Positions 1 through 12,455 of a stretch of DNA of 64,000 nt are shown here, in pieces; within the stretch, counting starts at the first letter, position 1, and each line of letters begins with the position of its first letter. The DNA is from Uranotaenia lowii (Eukaryota; Arthropoda; Insecta; Diptera; Culicidae): positions 358,871,825 through 358,935,824 of the forward strand of contig NC_073693.1 in the NCBI RefSeq assembly GCF_029784155.1, written 5' to 3'. The translations under genes were made by a program, and so were the position numbers. The notes below the pieces were generated by a model. It worked only from the letters and a program-made list of their open reading frames with translations, was not told where the DNA came from and made no database searches.

Positions 1-545
1 TCGAAAGCCTTTACAAAATGCACTTACAGTTTTTTACCTGTTGCAGAATGCAAATCGCTGGCATAAATCATTAGGTTTGTCAAGGTTGATTGTTTCTTGA
101 TGAACCCGTGCTGGACATCGGTGAGTATTGGAGAGGCTGCTGAGTAGATTCTCTCGTATATCAGGACTTTGAAAAAGCAGCAAAGAATCGATATTGGCCT
201 GTAATTCTCTACACGATGAGCATTTCCTGACTTATGGATCGGTGAGATTGATTCGATTTTCCACAGAGTAGGAAAGGTACCTTCCGAGATCGATCGATTG
301 AAAATCATGCACAGCGGTGTGACAAGCGAAGCAGCTATTTTTACGACAAGCGATGTTGGAATCCCATCAGGCCTAGATCCTTTCGAGGGATCAAGAGAAT
401 TTAGCACTTTTAGAACTTCTTGTTCACTGAAAACGGGTTGCGGTAGACTGATGTCATAGCTAGGAAGTGTATCAAAGTACACATTATTACAATCAGGAGT
501 GACTGGGCTACACACGCTGCTAAAAAATCTGTAAACAAGTCAGCT
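1..545 (-). mobile_element. Non-LTR retrotransposon fragment, reverse transcriptase N-terminal part (broken)
   Basis: The minus strand encodes the first part of a reverse transcriptase. Going from 515 down to 24 one reads a GSRPDGIP motif, a segment with FNRSISEGTFPTLWK, then KSGNAHRVENYRPISILC and QHGFIKKQSTLTNLM. These are the fingers-domain motifs of Jockey/CR1/I-type LINE reverse transcriptases. The frame runs into a stop near 24. One base out of frame, the sequence at the window edge reads HFVKAF, which looks like a degenerate form of the DFSKAFD motif A. The catalytic YADD box is not in the window. The 5' side is joined abruptly to an RTE fragment near 545. This is a dead fragment; the clade is uncertain. 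Confidence 0.8.
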
Positions 546-1430
546 GACTCTTTGAAGCTCTCCGATGTGCGTCTGTGCACCGAACCGAGGATTGCCGTGG
601 AATCCTTCAACAATGGAGCTACTGAACGACCTTGACCTGGACCTGGCAGACGATAATGTTTTGCTCACCCAAAAGCAACCGGATATGCAGAGCAAACTCG
701 ACGACCTCACCGAAAGCTCCAAGACAGCAGGTCTCAAAGTCAATGTTGGAAAGATCAAGTCGATGGAGATCAACTCAGGAAATCCCTACAGTTTCATGGT
801 AGCTGGCAACAGGTTAAGAAAGTGGAGTGCTTCCAGTATCTTGGTAGCCAGATATCGACTGATGGTGGTACCAAGAAAGACATCGAAACCCGGATCAGAA
901 AAGCCCGATTTGCGTTTGCGAGTCTCCGAAACATCTGACGCTCACGTCAGATAACTCTACGAACGAAAATTCGAATCTTTAACTCAAACCCATATTGATG
1001 TACGGGTGCGAAATTTGGTGCATATATGCGGTGACAACACGAAAACTGCAAAACTGCATCATCCGCGCTTGGTGGCCTGGCAACTGGATCTCAAACGTGG
1101 AACTACATCGTCAGTGTCATCAAAAGGCGCTATAAATTGAGATTAGGGAACCTAAGTGGAGATGGATTAGACACACACTGCGAAGAGATGAAAACGAGAT
1201 TTGCAGAGAGGCGCTTGACTGGAATCCAGATGGGCATCGAATAAAAGGCAGGCCCAAAATTTCGTGGTGGCGAAGTCTAGCCGCTGAAATCCGCACAGTT
1301 GACGAGAACCTTGGCTGCCAGCAAGTGAAGACGCTGGCTCCGTATCGCCAGCAGTGGAGATCATTTATCTCAGACCTATGCGTCGATCAATCGGCGCAAG
1401 ACCCTTACAAAGATGGACGGTGATGGATTA
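546..1430 (+). mobile_element. RTE-clade non-LTR retrotransposon, 3' part of reverse transcriptase and C-terminus (frameshifted)
   Basis: The plus strand carries the C-terminal half of an RTE-type LINE protein. From 585 the reading is RGLPWNPSTMELLND, followed by the motif C region with LADDNVLL (catalytic ADD retained) and DMQSKLDDLTESSKTAGL. Past 820 the frame shifts, and recognisable RTE sequence continues in other frames: ILMYGCEIWC near 990, then KWRWIRHTLRRDENEICR, WNPDGHRIKGRPKISWW and DENLGCQQVKTLAPYRQQW up to about 1420. At least two frameshifts and an internal stop make it inactive. The order of motifs matches the end of an RTE ORF2, so only the 5' portion is missing. The family assignment rests on recalled similarity to mosquito RTE elements, not on a search. 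Confidence 0.8.
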
Positions 1431-2239
1431 TTTTAGTCGATACCAAGGACTAATTTCTTGGCTTGGACTTGGAGACTTGGATGTCCAAGAACAATAACAC
1501 ATAGTAATGCTCAAAAAATTGAACAGAAAAGAATTCGCATAGTTTTGTCGTCAAATACCATAACTCCATATTAATCTCAAAAAATGATCTTGTTGAAATA
1601 CAGAATCGATCTGATTGATGAGACTTCAATTCAGCCATGCTTTCGGGAGAGCTTGGAAAAGAGATCTTTAAGAATTACCTTGTGATCCAACTCCACATTC
1701 GACCACAGGGAAAACACCTGTGGAATTTTGTTATGGAAGAACAATTCGTTCAATATGATAAACTGTAGAGATTTTGTAAACTAGGCACCAACTGATTATC
1801 GCGATCAAGACAGCAAGCATAAAGGCAAAGAAGCAGAAGACATTCGATAAAAATTTTCTGAATTCAACAGGGAGATCAAGTTTTGATAAAAAATATAGTA
1901 TCATCAAACATGTTATCAACTAAATTTGAAAAAAAAAAACGCAGACCGACACTTAAAAAGTGGGCCCAAATGCGGTTGTTGGAGATGACTCAGGAAGGAC
2001 ATTTGAACGCATCGTACAACATTGGAAACGAAAACGGTTGGAACATTATATCAGTTTAGAAATTAAATAACTGGTTAAAGATAGACTGGAAATGCTAACA
2101 TACGATGAACCGATAACGTATGATGAAGAATCAGTAATAAGAAATTAACAAGAACCTTACAGTACTGATCCTCCAATACCACAAAACGCTGATGAAATTA
2201 GTGTCAAGAATGTAGTATAGCACTTATTCTCATCGTAAT
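1431..2239. other. Unassigned sequence
   Basis: No coding region, terminal repeats or RNA gene could be recognised here. The stretch separates two RTE remnants and may contain decayed, unrecognised transposon sequence. Confidence 0.5.
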
Positions 2240-2905
2240 ATAAGAGATGTTGTCTGGATCGATCGACCGTAGACAAAACGAGAATTGCCGTGGAATCCTT
2301 CGAAAATGGAACAGCCCAATGATCCTGACGATATTGTATTACCTACTAGTTAGGCCTCGTTTTCACAAAAACTTTCTATTGATGCGTGCATAAATAAAAT
2401 GTATAACACAGTATAACAGTTGAAAATCGAGTAGTTGAAGCTTTTGTTAAAGCTCATCTTCAAATTTCCGTCATCGATTCACATAGGACAAAGAGTCAAA
2501 TACAATACCATCCAATACAAAGCCATCTTTGTTATTTGTTTTTTTTTAACCTTTTTGTGAAGTTATTTTAGCTTTGAGTAAACCCCCTTATTTTAGAGAC
2601 TTGTTTCGCTACCCTGAGAGTTTTCGAACAACAACGACAAACACGAATGGTCAGAAAAACTTTTAAGCAACACATACCCCTCGAAGTCAACGTCGGAGAG
2701 ACCAAACAGATGACAGACATCACAGAAAATCGTTTCATCCTTACGATAACAGGACAGAAAGCAGGTTGAGAAAAAGAAATACTTCTTGAGCCTTGAAATC
2801 TAGATTTGGTGGTACCAAGAAAGACATCAAAACACCCGGATCAGAAAGGCCCGAGTCATATTTGCTAGTCTCCGAAGCTGGATCGCCAATGTACACATAC
2901 TGGCA
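2240..2905 (+). mobile_element. Second, more decayed RTE remnant, interrupted
   Basis: Two blocks match the RTE copy at 546-1430. Near 2270-2335 the text gaattgccgtggaatcctt recurs, followed by a degenerate version of the ADD motif. Near 2690-2900 sequence parallel to the KVNVGK...KSM region is seen, and the segment ggtggtaccaagaaagac (also near 865) is followed by matching sequence with small indels. Between the blocks lie about 300 bp of unrelated sequence (2340-2620). It is too broken to code. Probably an older insertion of the same family, or a duplicate of the first copy. Confidence 0.6.
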
Positions 2906-4350
2906 ATGGCTATAATATGCTTGTAGTGATCATCATGTTCCCAGTCAAGGTCAAGGACCTCCTGTACATTGAAGATAAGGATCGAAATTCAACTGACGTG
3001 GGGGAAACTGACGCTCAATACCAATATCTGAAGCTGCTCCTATTCAAATTTCGACAAGCGACTTATTTTTGTGAGAACAGTGATAAGCAATACGTTCCAG
3101 TGAGATATAAAAAAATGTTAACTAGTTATCTGCAATTCCCATGCATAACAGATGATGTAAAACCCAAATCAGTCCAATTGAAATGCTTATCTCCGAATGT
3201 TCTTCAAGAGTGTTGACCAACGTAATTTCCTGTATCAATTCAGATTATGGGAAGTACCAACAATCTTGGAAAATTTAGTTTTTCCATCAATCAACTGGTA
3301 TTTTTTGTCATACCAACAAGGAGAACGTCACACCCACCCACAAGAAAATTTCCTTATTGAATCGCCCCACTTCCAGAAGACGTATTCTAAACCCATTAAA
3401 ATGGAATTAAGATGCCAACAACCTGGGGGAAGTTCCTTCGAGAAGTTGCCCCTCAGCAACAAACTAGCTGAAAAAAGAAAAGAAAAAAACATCTAGAAAA
3501 ATTTCCACGTACCTCAACTTTCTCGTAGTGCTATTTGCTGCTGTGCTACTTGCAAGTCCCCGTTCTAATTCCCCGGTTAGGAATCTACCAACAGGTGTAG
3601 GCTAGCTGTGTTCCGGTGCTCGGCCGAGTATTCCACGCCAAAAAGGACGTTCTCCCGATGTGTCCAGTCCAGGAAAGCGAAATCACACGACACGTTCGGT
3701 GTGTAGAAAACTATTGTAACAACGTATAACGAAAAACGACGGCGAAGGAACGACGACGACGACAATGATGCGAACGAGATGCTTGCGCGATACTTTTTGA
3801 GAGGATTTTTGCTTTGCTGGAATCGAACGTTTGACACCTCATCAGTTTTTCATCTTTTTCACGGCTTTTCGGAGACGAGAACCGTCAGCGAGACACCGTC
3901 CCGAAACCATGGTGTGTCCATGGAATGTCAAAAAGTGTTGATGATACAAGATAATTTCATGCATCAATTTTTTTTCAAAACAGTTTGGTTGATGTCTGAG
4001 ATAGCGATGATTCCTAATCTTGCCGCTCACATGCAGTAGCGCTGATGGCATTTCAAGGTGGTTCACATACTGGAAAGATTTTTAAAACTTTGATTCTTTT
4101 TTCAGTTTTGTCAATCTTTAAGTTGACAAACTACAAAAAAAAATATTTTGCTGTAATTTCAATTGTTTAAACGATTTGTCACATTCATTTAACTTGCTTA
4201 TCTATATATTCAACACATCGCTAACTTCAACAATTAAGCCCATTTTATTGATTTATTCAATTATATGGAGTCTGTGTCAACTAAAAATTTCGAAATTTTG
4301 CATGCCTTTTAAATTCAAACAGTTTCGAGAAAAATAAAATTATGAACATT
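2906..4350. other. Unassigned sequence with two ~99-codon open frames
   Basis: An ATG-initiated frame runs 2917-3216 and another open frame 3197-3496, both on the plus strand. Neither resembles a known family and both fall in ordinary AT-rich sequence, so chance is the simplest explanation. A GAC-rich low-complexity patch lies near 3730-3770. Nothing else is supported. Confidence 0.4.
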
Positions 4351-5338
4351 TCTAGAGTTTGTTTTGATTAGGTCGTAAGAACCACTTGGCATGTTTTGAG
4401 AAAATCGATGTTCAAGTTCCGAAACACCTTTTTAATTCTTACTTTGTTATTACTGGTCAAATTCGTCTGCAAATCCGAAATTTAATGTAAAACTGAACGC
4501 AGAACATGATGATGTACTTGAAACTTACATAAAATCATTTCATATCAATGAACATGTACTTACGACATACTGCATTTCTCTTCTGGCGCATAAGTCTTTT
4601 TGATCATTTGATAATTCTGGTAGATTCTGGTTACAAAAACTGATTTGATTGGCCCAAATCCTCAGTTATTCGTTCGAAGATGTTTGAAGAAAGGTTTTGA
4701 ATGGTAATCCCATCCAATTAGTACGCGGAAATCATTGAGCGATGGCATTTGTAATTATTGCATTGTGGGACTTGCCATGAGAGTTCTCCCGGACATTTCC
4801 GATCACTACCATTGGTGCTACTGGCCGTTAAAGGTGTTAAAAAGCATCGCACATCTGTTTTGGTTAATTCGTTTGCCTCGCTGTAATGAAAAAAATAATA
4901 CTCACTATTCACACAGTGAAAAGTAAAGCTGATGGTACTCACCAAACACAAATTTGAAGCCATTTATATTATCAGGACAGCTAGGATCACTCCCGGACAT
5001 AGTTTTCGTTGAAATTTACACGAATATTCATAACATGACAAAGAAAATTTCGCGACGAAGCATTACGTCGTAAAAACCAACCTGACGAATTGTTTTTAGC
5101 GACCTTTTGCATCCCGGCAAGTACACGGCAACGCAAAATGACGCAAAAACCAAATTGCACTGAAAAATGAGAAAGTCATCATACGTCCTAAATTCAAATC
5201 ATTATGTAAAAGTTATTTTATGATAAAATGAAACCAATTTTTTACCAAAGATGAAGTACATGCTTATCAATCGTTTGCAGCAAATAACTCAGTTTTGTTT
5301 ATATTGGTTCATACGACCTAATCAAAACAAACTCTAGA
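4351..5338. mobile_element. Non-autonomous DNA transposon (MITE-like), 34-bp TIRs, likely TA target
   Basis: The 34 bases at 4351-4384 reappear as the reverse complement at 5305-5338 with a single mismatch. The core is gagtttgttttgattagg. The ends lie inside TCTAGA on both sides, so a TA target-site duplication directly outside GAGTTTG fits a Tc1/mariner-type insertion. The interior of about 920 bp shows no transposase. Superfamily is inferred from the apparent TA duplication only. Confidence 0.7.
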
Positions 5339-6640
5339 TTTTTTTCATTTTTGAATTTCAAATTTGAATAAATGGATCTTTTCGGAAAATTATTGTATGT
5401 TTTGACTATTTTGAATATTTTAACAATTAAACGTCAAAGTTGGCAATTTATTTGTTTTTTTTTTAATTTTGACAATTTTGAAGAATTTGACGTTTCTGAA
5501 AATTTGGTTATTCTGACAATGTTGTCAATTTTGACGGTTTTGACAACACCACCACACCAAAAAATTTGATAATTTTGTTAATGCTGGTAATTTTGTCAAT
5601 TTCGTCAAATTGTCAATTATTATTTCAGTGGGTATTATTAATTTTGTCAATCTGGTCAATCTGTGAATTTTGTCAATTTCTCAGTAATTTTATCAATAAT
5701 GTCAATTTTGAAAAGTTCGCCAATTTTGTAAAGTTTTAGACAACTATGCCAATTTTGTAAATTTACTAAATTTTGTTGGTTCAAATTTTGACAATTTCGA
5801 CATTTTTGTAAATGCAGACAACTAAATATGTCAATTTGGTCAATTTTTTCAGTTTTGTTAGTTTGGTGAATTTTGTCAATTTTCACCATTTCCCTAATTT
5901 TAACCCGCAAATTTGACCATTCTGGTAATTTTTGTCAATTTAGACGACTCAAATTTTCTTAATGTAGACCAGTTCGTTAATTTTGTCCATATTTTAAGTT
6001 TTGCCGATTAAGAGAATATTGTCAGTTCTGGAAATTTTGACAATTTTCCGATTTTTGCCAATTTTGTCAATTTTGTGAGTTTTGTAATTTTATAATTTTT
6101 TTGATCTGGTCGAATTAATCAATTTTGTTAATTTAATCAATTTTATCAAATTTTAAAATTATGTCTGATTGTGAAAATTTTGTAGAGTTGGTTAAATAAT
6201 GATTTTTTATCATTTCTAAAACGCTGACCATTTCAACACATCGTTTATTTTCAAAACATTCAAAATTTTTCACAAATTTGAAAATTTTGATCATTTTGAC
6301 AATTTTTATAATTTAGATGATTTTTCCAATTCAGTTGAAACCTTGATAATTTAGACAACATTTTTTTACAATTTTTAAAAATTTTTGATTTGGGTTATTT
6401 GGCCAAGTTTCGGAATTTTGATAATTCCAGCATTTAATTTAAAAAGGGCGCAACCAATCGAGTTAACATTCATTTAGTTTATAAGAGTTTTTCTTTACTC
6501 GATAAATTTTGTCTATTTTTTTAACTTTGTCAATATTGTCAATTTTGGAATAAAATTGAAATTTTTGACAGGTTTGAAAATTCGACAAATTTGAAATAAT
6601 AAATATGTTGAATCTTTTCAGATTTAATTGTTCACCTTAA
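5339..6640. repeat. Old, degenerate 9-bp-period tract (TTTTGTCAA-like)
   Basis: The sequence is a long run of imperfect copies of attttgtca / ttttgtcaa, often with one substitution or a one-base slip and with both gtcaa and gacaa forms. It is clearest from 5400 to 6130 and fades out near 6600. The unit is closely related to the 9-bp satellites at 25.6-27.1 kb and 44.5-59.9 kb, but divergence is far higher. Confidence 0.75.
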
Positions 6641-6890
6641 ATTGAAATTTGTCTACTCGTAAAAAATGTAAAAAAAATAGCACAATTAAATAAATTACTA
6701 AAACTGTATCGTTGGTAAAATTTTTTGAACAGTCCACGATTTCCTAAGCCGTCTTGGGACCAAGAAAGCTGAAATTTGGCAAGGATGCTATTTAGGAACG
6801 GGAATGATGAAAAATGTTTTCAGATTTTCGGATAACCCCTTTTATCCTACTCGTTTATACTAGACAAATCTCGCGTGAGCTTTCATTACG

Positions 6891-7408
6891 TCGGGACACG
6901 ATGAACATTTTCTGCCGTAGAATCTAGCAGCAAGTTCAACTCGATGAAGTCTACTGAATCATAGAGCTACAGCTTGACTTGTTTAATCTGACGATTTGGC
7001 CTATTGCTTTGGTGTCGGAAAGGTAATCAGTAGACTCCTCGAGTTCGATTCCTGGTCAAGTTGATTTTTTTTTCATTTGCCATTCCATCAAACAGAGCAA
7101 TAACAGAAGAATGTATGTCTGTTTGTAGAATACAAACAATTCACACACACTCATACATTATGTTTCTGGTGCTACTAGCCGTTTAATGCAACAATCAAAA
7201 TAATCGATCATGAATGGTAAATGAAAAAAAAACCACCTCAACCAGGACTCGAACGCGAGTCTTTTGATTACCACTTCAACACCCTACCAATAGGCTAAAT
7301 CATCAGATGTAAACAAGTCAAGCTGTGGTTCTATATAATTCAGTTGACTCCATCGAGTTGAATTAGCTGCTAGATGCGACGGCAAAAAATGCTCATCGTG
7401 CCCCGATC
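6891..7408. mobile_element. Foldback element whose two arms each carry a tRNA-like (SINE-type) segment
   Basis: An imperfect inverted repeat runs from acacgatgaacattttctg (6896) inward, and its reverse complement ends at about 7408; arms are roughly 180 bp with a ~145-bp centre. Each arm holds a tRNA-like module. On the plus strand there is an A-box-like TTTGGCCTATTG near 6995 and the B box GTTCGATTCC at 7043-7052. On the minus strand there is ATTTAGCCTATTGG near 7291 and the B box GTTCGAGTCC at 7245-7254. The arms could be two SINE copies inserted head to head, or a MITE that captured a tRNA-like segment. Confidence 0.65.
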
Positions 7409-9544
7409 AATTGTGCTCTATACGCCCGAGTCAACAAGTTATAGTAAAAACACGTTTACAAATTGATGTGTAAATCATGATGCAGTGCTCAAAAATTATA
7501 ATATGTTCGTAGCTTCAGATCCTTGTTGGATTTTTTTTTTATATTTCAGTAAAGATGATAAGGAACATATTTTTTGGCTGAAAAATTAATAGGTATTACA
7601 GGAACTACAAAACTGTTCCTCAAGAAAACTTAGTTGAGAAAATTCGTACTTTTGTGGAAGAAAGAAGTGTTTATATGCCCCGGGTGTTCGTTCAGCCCTT
7701 ATTAGTTAATAACTCCCCTGTTAAACGGTGTTAAAATGTACAACTGTCTTAATTGCAATATATTCTCAAAGTTCAAATCGCTTTATTGTTGATCATCATC
7801 AAAATGGTTAACTCTTGATTAACAAAACCGTTAAATTTTGGCAATTTGACAATACCTATTATAAAAAAAATCTTACAAATATCACAATTTCAAGTATTTT
7901 TAACAACTTTGAATTTTTGATAAATTTTAGTATCATTGGTGTTTTTAACGTTTTTAAATAGCATGCTCTTAAAGTAAAATCCTGTTCGATAGAGTAGAAA
8001 TTCCAATTGTTGACTGTTTTTTCCATTTGTTCTGAATAAGATAAATTAGACTTTAAACATCCCTTTTTTTGGCTTATCTACCCTACTTTGACAATATGAA
8101 TAGACAACATAATCAAAACCAAACATGTTTAGCGAGCGAGCGAGGGAAAAAAATCCAGCCTGTGCATGTTCACTTTGTGTGTAGACGGCCAACAGATTTA
8201 CAACCGAATTCCACGTTGCCCGCATTTCTTTCGAATACGACGACGCGCGAATCACCAATAGATTGCTGTTCGGTTGTTGTTATCTCTATCGAAACCTTTT
8301 ATGGATCCTTCGAGATCGCGATAAGAGGGAGGATTTATTTGGCCGCATCGTCATCTCATCAATTTTCAATCCTTTCCAATTTTACAATTGTTCGAGGTTC
8401 AAAGTTGACAGTATTTTGAACAACTTTCAAATTGTCTATAAGCGATTTTTTTTCCCTATCTCGGTTGACCGTTTGTAGTTTTGCGATGCCTTTCGAACAC
8501 TTGTTATCAGGTTAAAATGACATCGTAGTAGAAAGTTTTGCACTTGAGGGATATAATCGTCAAATTTACTCATTGATCCCTGTCAGGGTTTTGAAATGTT
8601 TGAATTTGCATATCCAAGATTCAACCTACAAACAGGCTTAACAGAGAGTAGGCCATGTTTCTAGCGTTGTTGTCGTGCCGATAGGAAAAACACTATATGA
8701 AATGTTACCTTCTTTTGAGTTTATTAAGATGATTGGTCGAGAACTAGATTATTTAGTTGTTTTGGACATTTCTTCAGCTAACCTGCAACTTATGAAGAGT
8801 TTGTAGGACGAGTCCAACCTTCTGAGTTAAAACCCCAAAGAAAAAGTAGGATCATGCTGCGGCTCAGAGACGCAACCGGTTATTATGTTGCCGGACAAAG
8901 CGCGGGCTTCCACAGATTTATATCACTTTTTACAACGTCATCCTCTCGCGTTGTCATCGGCTTTGGGGACCTATTGTGCCGTCATTGTTGCCAGTGTGCA
9001 TTGGGTGGAACTTTGTAAGGCTGTGTTTTTGTATGGGAAGGTGTGTGGGTCTACTCATATCTCTCGTTTGCTATCTTTCCAATTCCGTAAAACTACACAG
9101 CATTAGCCCGGGCATTAGTCCCGCCGTCATCATCATCAGCTAGGAGAAGGACTAGCTAGGCTAGAGTTGCATTCTGTGTGTCTGCCTGCATTGTTCCGGT
9201 AAAAAACTGTCAAATGCAGCCATCGAGCGCCCGGTTGTATGCATTCGTTCATTCACCGATCGGAGCTGCTTGCTGATGCGTGAAGCTGACTTGACTTCGT
9301 CGGAGAAGCTGACAAAATAGTCGGTCCCCCGGGGTAGGTTCCCGGATACCCGCCGGACCATTGGGGATGCATAAATTTACTACCGACAATCAAACAAAGA
9401 CCGATAAATCCGCACGAATCGTGCTCTCCTGGTAAACAAATAGTTCGGAAGGACCACGTGTTATTTGGTGTATTTTTTTTAAAGTTTCGTAGCAACTGTT
9501 TCAACAGCTTTGCTACCTGGGAAAGTTAGCAAAATTATTGCCAC
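7409..9544. other. Unassigned AT-rich sequence
   Basis: No feature could be supported. Short open frames here have no recognisable domains. The 8050-8300 and 8880-9470 portions are less AT-rich than their surroundings, but nothing coding or structural stands out. Confidence 0.4.
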
Positions 9545-9668
9545 TACACAGCAAAAATTAATTCCTGTAAAATTACGTAAATGTCCTGTAACAAAAAGGA
9601 GCAGGACATTTGCCGTAATTTTACAGGTCGAAAAACAAATTACGGGACATTTAATTTTAAGTGTACAA
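9545..9668. mobile_element. Small palindromic MITE (~125 bp)
   Basis: A near-perfect hairpin has cctgtaaaattacg (from 9564) on one side and its complement ending near 9627 on the other. The outer ends, tacacagcaaaaattaa near 9545 and its imperfect complement ending gtgta near 9665, form short TIRs. The element ends next to a third copy of caggacatttg at about 9678. It is non-coding. Confidence 0.6.
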
Positions 9669-9820
9669 CTTTTTTTACAGGACATTTGCTGTAATAATAA
9701 ATGAATCTTCGTTAACTTTTAAGGAAAACAATTTAAAATTGTAGGTTAACCATTTGAAACGACACCTGGGAGTGGACTTCGGTTTCATCATTCCTCATCG
9801 GTTCATCAGAGAGAAAAGTA

Positions 9821-12453
9821 GGGCTAGGTGGGGTAATTATGAACAAAATTTCTTCATTTGGTACACTCACAGCCACCATATGTTTATTTCTTAACATAAA
9901 TTCTGAAAAGCTGCCAACAATGAATATTTCCGTGCTCTTCATCATTATGTAGAGCAACTTTTATTGTTTGGTCGCAACCCACGTCCTTGAGACGTCTGTT
10001 CATAATTACCCCGTCTGTTCATATTTACCCCACTGTCTATGGGGTAATTATGAACACGGATTACGGACTTGGTATAAAAAATTTTAAAAGAAACAGTATT
10101 TATACATTAAATTTACCCATAGTAAGCAGTGTATAGTGATTTTTTACTTAAAAAATTATGTTCATAATTACCCCAAAACCTGTTCATAATTACCCCGAGA
10201 CTTGTCCAATATGATTCATATGGTGTCAGAAAATCTTAATTCAACACCAAATAATGAAAAAAATTAGCAGTAATAAGAAAATGGGTTGTTTTATAAAAAC
10301 TCAATTCAATTCATGTATAAAACTTGTAAAATAAACAAATGTAATCAAAATTTAGAGGTAAAGCAACACAAAAAATAGCTATTTAGTATTCTTTTGTATT
10401 ATTTTTTTCTATCTTTTGTTTCGGTAGTTCAATTTTTTGTTGCATCTTTTACGTTTTGGTTGGTTTCTTTTTCTTTCGTTTCTTTATGTCGTTGCAGATC
10501 ATTTTTATTTGATAGGACCTCTCCATACGTGTGAAATTTTAGGCGAGTTAGGCTAGTCGATAGTTTTTACATCCATTATAAATGTCCTGCGCAGCAAACA
10601 TCAAGTTTTCGCCAAAATTTCGTGGGTTACGCTTTTCACGTACATGCGAGATATCATGAAATTTTAACCTATACATATACAGAAAATTCTAAATTTTTTT
10701 AAAAGATGGTTGTTTCACAAAAACACCCATTAAAATTTTCTAAGATCAGTGAACAGTCGTTTTTTGCAAGGCTTGTCAGTTCTATATGATCGACTGTTTT
10801 GAAAAATATTTACACTAATTCATTTTTTTATCACCTGTACGAAATTTTACATTAGTAGCTCTATTTTCTTAAAAAAAAAATTACTGAAGAAGTTTTTCTC
10901 ACCAAACTGAAAATCTTCAACAAAAAGATTTTCATTATATACTAAGTTTTAAAAATGTATTTGAATAAATAAAGATTGAAAAAAGTAACTAAGTATAAAC
11001 ATCAGACAGCAAGAAAATAGATTTTGAATCTTTGTTATCCGAATGTAACTCATAAAAAATTATTCTTTGCTCTAATTCTAATGCTCTGAATAGCAGCACG
11101 TTCTCCAAACTCACAGGAAAATTTATCTTTTTGATCTTTTTTTTTGTGGACTTATTCACCTATTAAATTTATCATGGTTTTTCATATATTTTACTGTTGA
11201 CCACAGTGATTTAAGGTTTATAATAATGTTTCACGCGGTAATGAATAAAAGCTTGAGCAGCAAACCTTTTGCTAAAAAATGGTGTTTGATTATGAAATTT
11301 TTTTTTAGTAAAATTAAAAATTTCTTCAAGTCAACCTTGTTATTCATCAATACCAAAAAAACTGGTTTTGGAAGGACGTAAAACATTTTATTCGGTGTTA
11401 GAAAACTATTCCTGGGATACAAGTTTTCGGTTTCGGTATTACCGGTTGAACTATCCGTACGCACCACTCACTAAACCTAAGAAAACATTTGACTTCATTT
11501 TTTTCTATCAACAAAAAGCAAGCTCTTATCACTATTTTTTAAACGAAATTAAGACTCGTTTAAATGCGGATTTAGCCTTTTTTCAAAATTTCTGTTTTAT
11601 AAACTTTTTTAACTCTTGAAGTCTATTCAGTTTTGATAAAATTGTGTTCAAAACTTTTATTAAAAGACTGAAAAGAGCTGGCATAGCTTTTTTTCAATAT
11701 CCGAATCTTATTTTAAGAAGAAAAAAAAATCAATTTCTCAAAAATTCAAAACTCAACACATTGCGGACCTAATTTGATTATGAAATTTATTAAATTTGGT
11801 CCAGTAGGATCTTGGGATATAGAATGCCGAGTGTTGATGTTTTCTGGCTAAGATTTCTTCACGGTCCTGTGTTAAGATCTTACAGAAGGGAGGGGGATGG
11901 TTAGTTTTGTAAGAAATTTCTTATTAGGGGAGGAGGGGGAAGGGGGTCTGGAAATGCTTGGGTGATAAGTGAATGGCCCCCTAAGTTGATGAATAAAACA
12001 TTTGACCATAAAAAAGCCAAATAAATGTCAGGAAATGAATAAGAACATGTGTTCATAATTACCCCATAGGACGAAAACTATGGGGTAAATATGAACACTC
12101 ATCTGTAAATCTGAGCGAATAAAATTTTTCAAAATTTCTTCAAAATCCAGACAAAGCATCATTAACCGGATGTAAAACAGTTGATAACAACATTCTAGCT
12201 GGATTTCCTATGATCAGATATTCAAAACATTGAACACTGTCCAGAACGATTTGGTTTTTGGGAACGGTAATGGTTTTTTAAAACATCTGAAAAATATCAT
12301 TAGGATTTGAAAACATGTCGGAAACAGCTTATAGCTATCAATTAGATGTTAAACTACCACTTTTGGAACTTTTTGTGTTCATTCATCCCACACACCATCG
12401 CGTATGGCACTTGTTCGGAATTACCCCGTGTTCATAATTACCCCACTTGACCC
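9821..12453. mobile_element. TA-flanked DNA transposon with ten subterminal copies of a 16-bp motif
   Basis: TIRs of about 25 bp begin GGGCTAGGTGGGGTAATT at 9821 and GGGTCAAGTGGGGTAATT (minus strand) at 12453, each flanked by TA. The motif ggggtaattatgaaca or its complement occurs at 9830, 9997, 10016, 10041, 10159, 10181, 12051, 12082, 12412 and 12429. All copies lie in the first ~380 bp or last ~400 bp, with none in the middle ~1.85 kb. This layout suggests subterminal transposase-binding sites. No transposase frame is detectable. Its right end lies directly against a copia remnant. Confidence 0.7.
11885..11955 (+). other. G-rich patch with G-quadruplex potential
   Basis: Several runs of three or more G lie close together (gggaggggg near 11888, and ggggaggagggggaaggggg near 11933). 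This fits the usual pattern for a G-quadruplex on the plus strand. No function is implied. Confidence 0.4.
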
Positions 12454-12455
12454 TA

